The position numbers and the translations under genes are program-made. Below, piece by piece: positions 57,791 to 64,000 of a stretch of DNA of 64,000 bases. This stretch comes from Zygaena filipendulae (taxonomy: Eukaryota > Arthropoda > Insecta > Lepidoptera > Zygaenidae), in the NCBI GenBank assembly GCA_907165275.2, contig OU015659.1:3824501-3888500 (forward strand), given 5' to 3'. Within the stretch, counting starts at the first letter, position 1. Each line of letters begins with the position of its first letter. Below the pieces are notes generated by a model. The model saw only the letters and a program-made list of their open reading frames with translations, had not been told where the DNA came from and ran no database searches.

Positions 57791-58069
57791 ATATTATGTA
57801 ATATTATCATAATATTATGTAATGTAATATGGGCTTTTTATGGGTTCTACGGATTCTTGTTGCCCTAAATAAATATAATTATTAGTATTCTCTTTTCATA
57901 GGTCCGACCATTTGATAGGCTTGCGTTTCAGGTCCAACACGTAGAAGCCCCTGAGAGTGAAAGTTTAATGTGATGTGGTACAGCTGCCAGCTGCTTATAA
58001 TAATGTTTATTATTATTATAGTGCTTAATTAAAAACAGTATTATCACATTACAACCTATCTGGAAAATC

Positions 58070-58215
58070 TCATAATATATGTGAAAGTTTGTTACTTATT
58101 TACACACAAACGGCTGAACGGATATGGATAAATAAGGCAAACCAATAGGTACCTACTCCTAATCTTCCATGAGAATCCGGAAATTCAAGCGAGTGAAGTT
58201 GTGAGGGAAAGCTAG
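58070..58215 (+). mobile_element. Helitron, shortened and diverged
   Basis: ATAATATATGTGAAAGTTTG, ACGGCTGAACGGATATGG, then AAGCTAG at the 3' end, in intron 2. The CCGCGG hairpin has decayed. Confidence 0.5.
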
Positions 58216-58333
58216 TTCAAAATAAATAACTGTTATCAGTTTTTATAAATATTGTGTAAAAATTCTAGGACAAGTAACTAAATTAATTAATTAATAAATG
58301 ATTGTTATGTTTAAGTTTTAATTTGTTTTACAG

Positions 58334-58467
58334 GTATTCGATGATATAATATTTGCATTTTTCGCTTTGGAAATGACCATAAAAATGGTTGCAATGGGAA
58401 TTTACGGACACGGTACATACCTTGCGGATTCATGGAATAGACTGGACTTTTTTATTGTGATGGCTGG
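58334..58467 (+). CDS. Ca-alpha1T: Cav3 channel, coding exon 3 (S2 to S3)
   Basis: 134 nt, residues 111-154 plus two bases of a Gly codon. [20 protein letters not shown] is transmembrane S2 with its conserved acidic Glu. [17 protein letters not shown] is the S2-S3 loop, and FFIVMAG starts S3. The acceptor TTTTACAG| and donor GG|GTAAGT are strong. Phase 0 in and phase 2 out fit the neighbouring exons. Confidence 0.94.
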
Positions 58468-58839
58468 GTAAGTGACCTTCCATGGATGAATTTTGAATTG
58501 GAAAAATATTCATACTTAATTACTTTTACAATAACAGTTGAATTTAACTATGCATATCTTTTAAATATTGTAGTAAAAAGTATATTCATTATAGTAAATA
58601 GTAGGTCTATGTAAAATAAGCTTATTAGTGTACTTTAAAAACGGATAAGTAGATAACAATTCAGTGCGCATATTTTATATCATCGTTTTCTAAAAACCGT
58701 TAGATTGCAAACGGTAATACCTAGGCCCTAGGATATTTGCCTGCACCCTGATACACTAGGTTAGATTAGGTTGAACTGTGACCTAAACAGAGTCAAATGG
58801 TACCCAATTTTATTACAAATTAATTTTAAGAACCTGCTG

Positions 58840-58905
58840 ACGAAACAAGTGATTATACCAACCGATCCTAAGTACCTAATAAAGAACTTTTGAATTTGAA
58901 TATAA
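58840..58905 (+). mobile_element. LINE 3' tail
   Basis: CCTAATAAAGAACTTTTGAA and a degenerate GAATTTGAATATAA run in intron 3. Confidence 0.4.
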
Positions 58906-59224
58906 TATGTACTAAACAGTATTAATTGGAGGAGATCAGATTTTGTAAATCTTGTTTATTCTAGTTAGATACTTCAATAGCTTTTATAGTGGATACCTAT
59001 ATCGAACTAGCCATATTGTTTTGCGAGAAGGTTGACAAATTGCGTGCGTATCGTAGCAGAGTACCTATAATTCCACTGATTGTACAAATGATACAATATT
59101 GTGTTTCTAGAAGTAGAGTATTACTAGTGACCCGTAGTTTTCTGCCAATGTAAAAATCAGCCCCCCTTGCTAAAAAAAATACTGTCTTCCAAGACATTTT
59201 ATTTATAAAGAAATCTATGGTAAG
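58906..59224. other. Intron 3, nothing recognised
   Basis: AT-rich. The 66-codon minus frame has no motif. Confidence 0.4.
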
Positions 59225-59312
59225 TATATTTATTTATTTACTTATTCTTTATTGCACAGTAAGTACAAATGGCGAACCTAATGCATAAACCTAACCTAAC
59301 CTAATGTATAAA
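59225..59312 (-). mobile_element. LINE 3' tail
   Basis: TTTATTTACTTATTCTTTATTGCACAGTAAG, then AAATGGCGAACCTAATGC. Inverse of the 5555-5680 type. It holds three CCTAA units in a row. Confidence 0.55.
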
Positions 59313-59509
59313 TATTAAAAAAAAATTATGATAATTCTGCGAGTTAAAAATCAATACTTATAATATCATTGCAAAAACCTCCATAGTTGGTTTTTATTTT
59401 ACAACTTTATGAACTTTATCAAGTTTAAATGCTGCAAAATTATTATCAAAAATTTTATTTCACTATCCTGTTTGCTACCATTGATTTCTTTTTAAATTTA
59501 ATGTCTTAT

Positions 59510-59746
59510 CGCCGCACTCAGAGTAGACTTTAATGATTACTTAGTCAAGTATAGATTTTTAAAACAAACCTGCCGCAATCAGACAACTTTAATAAATTAA
59601 TGTTAATTGGCATTTAACTAATTAAGTAACATCCCATTAAATACTAATTAACATTAATTAACTGAACGTCTCTGATTGCGGCAGTTTTGTTTTAAAAATG
59701 TTTACTTCACTAAGTAATAATTAAAGTCCACTCTGAGTGCGGCCGT
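59510..59746. mobile_element. MITE family G, full-length copy
   Basis: GCCGCACTCAGAGTAGACTTTAAT at the left and ATTAAAGTCCACTCTGAGTGCGGC at the right. An inner second pair (CTGCCGCAATCAGA / TCTGATTGCGGCAG) makes a nested foldback. In intron 3; partial copy at 45857-45990. Confidence 0.8.
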
Positions 59747-59864
59747 TAGATTTAGAAGATATGATTTTTAGGGTGGCGTTAATTTCCTGACTTACCAGCC
59801 TGTAAGACTTTAAGATAAGATTATGCAACAAATTTGGTTAATCCTATACAATTACCTTTGACAG

Positions 59865-59962
59865 GGTGTTAGAGTACACTTTGAACGTGGAGAACATTAA
59901 TTTCACCGCCATCAGAACTATCCGGGTACTGCGCCCTCTGAGGGCCATTAACAGGATACCGA
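59865..59962 (+). CDS. Ca-alpha1T: Cav3 channel, coding exon 4 (S3 end and S4 voltage sensor)
   Basis: 98 nt, completing Gly155 and encoding residues 156-187 plus one base of codon 188. [13 protein letters not shown] closes S3 and its linker. [19 protein letters not shown] is the S4 voltage sensor with its regular Arg spacing. Acceptor TTTGACAG| and donor CCGA|GTGAGT are good. The next exon should begin by completing Ser and then the MRILV-type S4-S5 linker; none was found before 64000, so intron 4 exceeds 4 kb. Confidence 0.94.
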
Positions 59963-60097
59963 GTGAGTACTGAACAGATCCGGCGCTCTAAAATCTTAGC
60001 TAATTTATCACAGAAACTTTAATGGGGCGTCGATTAGAAGCTATCATTGAGTGATGCTCCGCTATAAGATCAGAAAGTGGGCAAATTTTAACATTAA

Positions 60098-60270
60098 CTA
60101 GCTGTACCATGTGGTTTTAGCAGCGTTAATTTGGAAGTTCCCGGGGAAACTCCGTGAAAACCTTTCTTGACTTTCCATAAATTACCGAGCTGCAAAATTT
60201 TAAGTTCATATGTCACGTAGTTTTTGGACTACGTGTTTAGCCAGTGAGTATTTTTTTCCTTATTAAAATA
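60098..60270 (-). mobile_element. Helitron, diverged
   Basis: CTAG at 60098-60101, then a weakened hairpin (CCATGTGGTTTTAGCAGCG) and GGAAGTTCCCGGGGAAACTC, in intron 4. Confidence 0.5.
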
Positions 60271-60384
60271 AGCTAATAAAAACAAGCGAGTTAGAAATAG
60301 ACATATAGCTTGCTCTCGACTTCTGCCACGTACAAGTCGAAAATGGTTTGGTTGATTTTTACATTAGATTGGACCAAGGAATCA

Positions 60385-60565
60385 CATTGTCCTTTACAAA
60401 CTTTGCCCCCCCCCTGTTCACCCCCTTAGTAGTAGAATTTTGGAAAATCCTTTCTTATCGGATGCCTACGTCATACAAAATACACACCCTCCAAGTTTCA
60501 GGTCTCTACGATCAGCGGTTTAGGCTGTGTGTTCAGGGCAAAGCGGTTTTCTATGTATAGATATA
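60385..60565 (-). mobile_element. Helitron fragment, long subfamily
   Basis: TTTACAAACTTTGCC, TTATCGGATGCCTACGTCAT and GGTCTCTACGATCAGCGG match 184-412 and 44261-44500. Possibly the same insertion as 60098-60270, split by unrelated sequence. Confidence 0.6.
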
Positions 60566-61227
60566 GAAGGGTAATTCACCACCCTTTTCCTTTGTACTGT
60601 CGCCGATGCGCATCGACAAATCACGTAAAAAGATCGTTCGTTCGTTTTTTTTTTTTTTTCAAAGTTTTTTCTGTGAGCTGTCAGTATTTTCTTTTATATA
60701 GGTATAATTCTATTAGTTACATGTAACATTGTTTTGGGTTTGAGTTTGTTTTGAGTTTTGAATATTATGTCCTCTATCTGCAAAGCATAAAAATTCAAAA
60801 ACCTAAGTCAATTCTTTGTGTAATGTCTACATTCGTCATCCATACAACAGCCTATTTGCAAAGCAATAAAACTCAAAAAGTTTCAATTTAGTAATTACTA
60901 ATTTTTCAATACGCCCGGTATGAATGTTATTAAAGCTCTAAAAATAATTAATGAGACTTGCCTACCTACTTTAAGCCCAGTGTCTACACAAAGTACAAAA
61001 CAAAACATTAACGAGGCACCAGTAGCAAAATCTTGTGAAATATCAACCCTCGGTAAATACTTTATGTAGTCCGAACCCTCTGTTAATGCAAAACATCAAC
61101 ACTGGGCCTAACTTTTTACTGTTTAGGATTTTAAAATTTATTGCAAATTTGAATCTTCGGCAAACTTGTTTTTAATTTCTACCGTAATTTTGAACGGATA
61201 TAATAATTTTCAGTGAAACAAAAACTC
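60566..61227. other. Intron 4, nothing recognised
   Basis: AT-rich; no exon that would continue the channel. Confidence 0.45.
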
Positions 61228-61295
61228 TGCTGTTCTCTGCGATTTTACCTCGCCTCGGAACTCACATTTTTCCGAAATGAAAGTACCCTCCTGGT
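61228..61295 (-). mobile_element. Helitron 3'-end fragment
   Basis: CTGCTGTTCTCTGCGATTTTACC then CCGAAATGAAAGTACCCT, heavily diverged. Confidence 0.35.
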
Positions 61296-63479
61296 AATAT
61301 TTAACTATTTGTATTACTAACAGAACATTATGATCCATTCCGCCGAAAATAAGACAGCCAAACCTTATTCGTGTTTTATTGAACTAGCAAGTACCTACTT
61401 AATTCTCGAGTTCAATAATACAGAGTACCTACAGACACACATCGGTTTTTTTTTTATATGGTGGTGTATAGATTGACTAGCTTTGAAACTATATCTACGT
61501 AATAAAGCTGAAAACATATAAATCGGAATATGACAGTGAATCGGAATATGCGTTCTTTGAAAAAATCGATAAGTAAGCACTCATAATTATATTATACTAA
61601 CCCATATCGGATTACCGTGCAAAAGCTCTATTCCATATTTTTTTTACACTACTTGCTGATATTTTTATTTCATTAGGTACTTATTTGTTTCGTGAGCTTT
61701 ATTCTCGATTTTTTTTAAATGGTTTGTATTTTTTTACTAAACCGGATGTTGCGCATTATTTCATAGGTACCTAGTTCAGTAGTCTTTATAATACACAAAT
61801 ATCATGCATGTTGTGTACACTCTACTTTAAGTGGATACCTACCACTGAGCAAATAATCACTACGTTTTAAGAGTAGGCACTTCCATGAAAGCATTTTACG
61901 CCAACTATACCGATGCAATGTATGACGCGGTCATAAAAATTTGGTTAAGTATGCCAAAGTTGGTAAAGAAGTTCGCGCATAAATTCATAGTAACTATCGG
62001 TTCAAGGGAATGTCGCTGGCCACGTGGGTACAGCATGCGAAAACAAATAAGCCTTAATTTATACCAAAATAAAATGTCAAAAAAAAAATTTCGAATAAAA
62101 ATAGATTAAAAAGACAATCGAGCTTCCGCAAAAATAGAGGGAAAGACAAAAGTAGGTATTTGATTAGTACTTAGATATTGCACTAATCATATAATTGACA
62201 ATAAGAGTATTGTCTAGGACCAATGCACCAAAAATGTCGAGTAAAAAGCGATGATACGCTGAGCACATTCGGTTAATAGGAGAGCACTGTCCTTATAGTT
62301 ACTTCTACTTTTAGGAAAATTAGAATTTAGTGAATCAGAATTAGTTTATTCGAACACAATGCAATTCCAAGATAGACAGTTTTTCAGAACTGCTGGCTTC
62401 TGATAACATCAGTTTTACACAGTAACATTATCAATCTGATATGTTCCATTGTTAATTACGACGTTATGTGTGTGGATAGTTTTATTTATTTTTTGCACAG
62501 AAATATTTATTTATTTAGTACACTTACAACACATAAAACGCGACAAGTCCGTAATACTGCCTCTGGAATCGGGAACGCGCGTGGGATGGCGATCGATAGC
62601 CAGCAAGCAACAAGTGAGCTCGCTTCGATCCACGGTCGTCGGTCACCCCTCGCCACGGCTTTTGCCTAGAGTTGTCACAGTCAATATTTATCACAGTCGA
62701 TGTGATAAATGCGTGAATTATATATTAATAATCCCCAACAAAGCCGGTTAAGGTGATTAATTTTTCACATTTACTTTGCTATGATACTGATTGACTCCAT
62801 AAATAAGTTCCAAAGCACGACATAGGTTAAGTTTGTACGGCCGATCACGGTGGGCGAGCCGAGCGAGCGCAGCGAGCGTGCCGCGGTAGTCTGGACCGCC
62901 GATGCGACAAAGAAAATGCATGGTTCTCACAGAAATCTGCTTCGCGAGTCTACGCCGACTTTGGTCAAAGATAAAAATTGGTCCAGTACAAACCTAACCT
63001 CATTCTTCTTTATTCTCCGAGTATCTATACATCTGTGCTGTTTTGACTATTTGATTTATTTTTTCAATATACAATAAATAATAAATAATACTAATATAAT
63101 AAATTAAATGGCCCGTGCGTTTTCCCACCTCTTTTCACCCAGCCCATCGATACTTCCTGGAAACCAAGATTTCTATGGATCTATGCAATAACTTCCTTAC
63201 CAACTTTGGAATACCTAACCAAATCCCCCTGACCGCATCTTACATTGGTAAGGTTAAGGTTGGAACAAAATGCTTTCATAGATTTCAGCGATTAGTTTGA
63301 AAGTGCCGACTCTTAAAACGTAGTAATTAGTTATTTGCTCAGTGTTTTCACCCATAAGAGTTAAATTACCAAAATCCTTCAATACGTGTTTCTTTATTTG
63401 AAAAGAGAACCCTAGTTCTGAGTTCTACGATTCTAATTTCAGAACCAGTTTTGTAATTAAGGGTGAGATATTAAAATAG
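61296..63479. other. Intron 4, mostly unassigned
   Basis: Two GC-richer patches (62560-62670 and 62830-62960) hold overlapping frames on the + strand without recognised domains. GAGCGAGCGCAGCGAGCG at 62861-62878 is a short GAGC-type repeat. Confidence 0.35.
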
Positions 63480-63676
63480 TATAAAACAAAGCAACTTCCC
63501 GCTGTCTGTCTGTCCCTAGTATGTATGCTTAGATCTTTAAAACTACGCAACGGATTTTGATGCGGTTTTTTTTAATAGATGAGTGATTCAAGAGGAAGTA
63601 TTATACGTATAGCTTATCTTGTAATTCCCGCGGAAACTCCTAAATTACCGCGGGTGAAACCGCGGGGGACAGCTAG
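63480..63676 (+). mobile_element. Helitron, ACGCAACGGATTTT subfamily, uninterrupted
   Basis: TACGCAACGGATTTTGATGC, CGGAAACTCCTAAATTACCG, then GTGAAACCGCGGGGGACAGCTAG ending at 63676. Confidence 0.7.
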
Positions 63677-64000
63677 TACTGCATTAGTTTCGGTTAAAAA
63701 AGGACGCTTCAAGTATATCCTGAGCTTATATAAAAGATTTATTTATTAAGATAGCAAAATTCGGTTTATTATTATTGTTATTTACGTGACGTGTTTATTT
63801 CCGATATAAAATAATAGTTACCTACAGGATATAAATCATCTTCATTTTGAAATAAACAACTTTTTCTATATGATTAACCTTTATAGTTAGCTATAAAATT
63901 AATTAAAACAAAATGTTATTATTACAATGTCATCAGTCTGTTCAACAAACTTCACGTAAAACAAACTTTGAAGTTTCTATTTCGTGTATCAACCAAATTG
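63677..64000. other. Intron 4 continues, nothing recognised
   Basis: AT-rich to the end of the window. Confidence 0.5.

Noticed and set aside
59283..59305. Telomeric (TTAGG)n array
   Set aside because: Only three consecutive units within a LINE-tail context; far too short for an interstitial telomere.
62031..62110. TACAG|CATGCG as the next channel exon (S4-S5 linker)
   Set aside because: Phase does not complete the Ser codon and the following residues (KQISLN) do not match the family.

Overview
The window looks like nuclear DNA of a moth or butterfly (Lepidoptera). It is AT-rich and gene-poor, has spliceosomal introns, and is crowded with short non-autonomous elements typical of that order. 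These include about thirty Helitron copies of the Lep1 type, read from a TC-type 5' end, a GC-rich hairpin built on CCGCGG, and a terminal CTAG inserted between A and T. There are also RTE and Jockey/CR1-like LINE 3' tails, tRNA-derived SINEs, and many small foldback elements (MITEs).

The one gene identified with confidence is the 5' part of a T-type (Cav3) voltage-gated calcium channel alpha1 subunit, orthologous to fly Ca-alpha1T, on the + strand. Four coding exons lie at 41985-42202, 57193-57304, 58334-58467 and 59865-59962. They encode residues 1 to about 187: an acidic Ser/Gly-rich N-terminus, the conserved RPRSWCL...NPWFER element, and segments S1 to S4 of domain I. The gene runs on past base 64000; no S5 or pore exon is visible here. 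Exon 1 joins exon 2 through an intron of 14,990 nt that fits a minor-spliceosome (U12) AT-AC intron at every signal: 5' ATATCCTTT, branch site TTCCTTAAC, 3' terminal AC. Splicing there restores the family motif NPWFER exactly. The 5' leader carries three short upstream ORFs.

Bases 1-41,700 are intergenic or belong to unrecognised genes. Three GC-richer minus-strand islands could be exons: a signal-anchor-like ORF at 27425-27643, an open segment at 21209-21283, and a convincing terminal-exon shape at 4206-4337. A + strand start codon followed by a good donor sits at 28572-28621. None has a recognised family, and all are tentative.

The rest is mobile-element debris, often nested or tandem. A Helitron sits inside a TA-flanked MITE and its empty site is preserved in a second copy 33 kb away. 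Helitrons abut head-to-tail at 44076-44500 and 48967-49377, and two very short loci have inverted Helitron 3' ends. A LINE tail lies inside a Helitron at 55710-55962. There is an 87-bp hAT-type MITE with near-perfect 8-bp target duplications, an LTR-plus-primer-binding-site relic near 18.35-18.74 kb, a decayed mariner-like transposase fragment near 47.1-47.5 kb, and a perfect 77-bp palindrome at 51023-51099. No rRNA, functional tRNA, CRISPR array or bacterial-type feature was seen.
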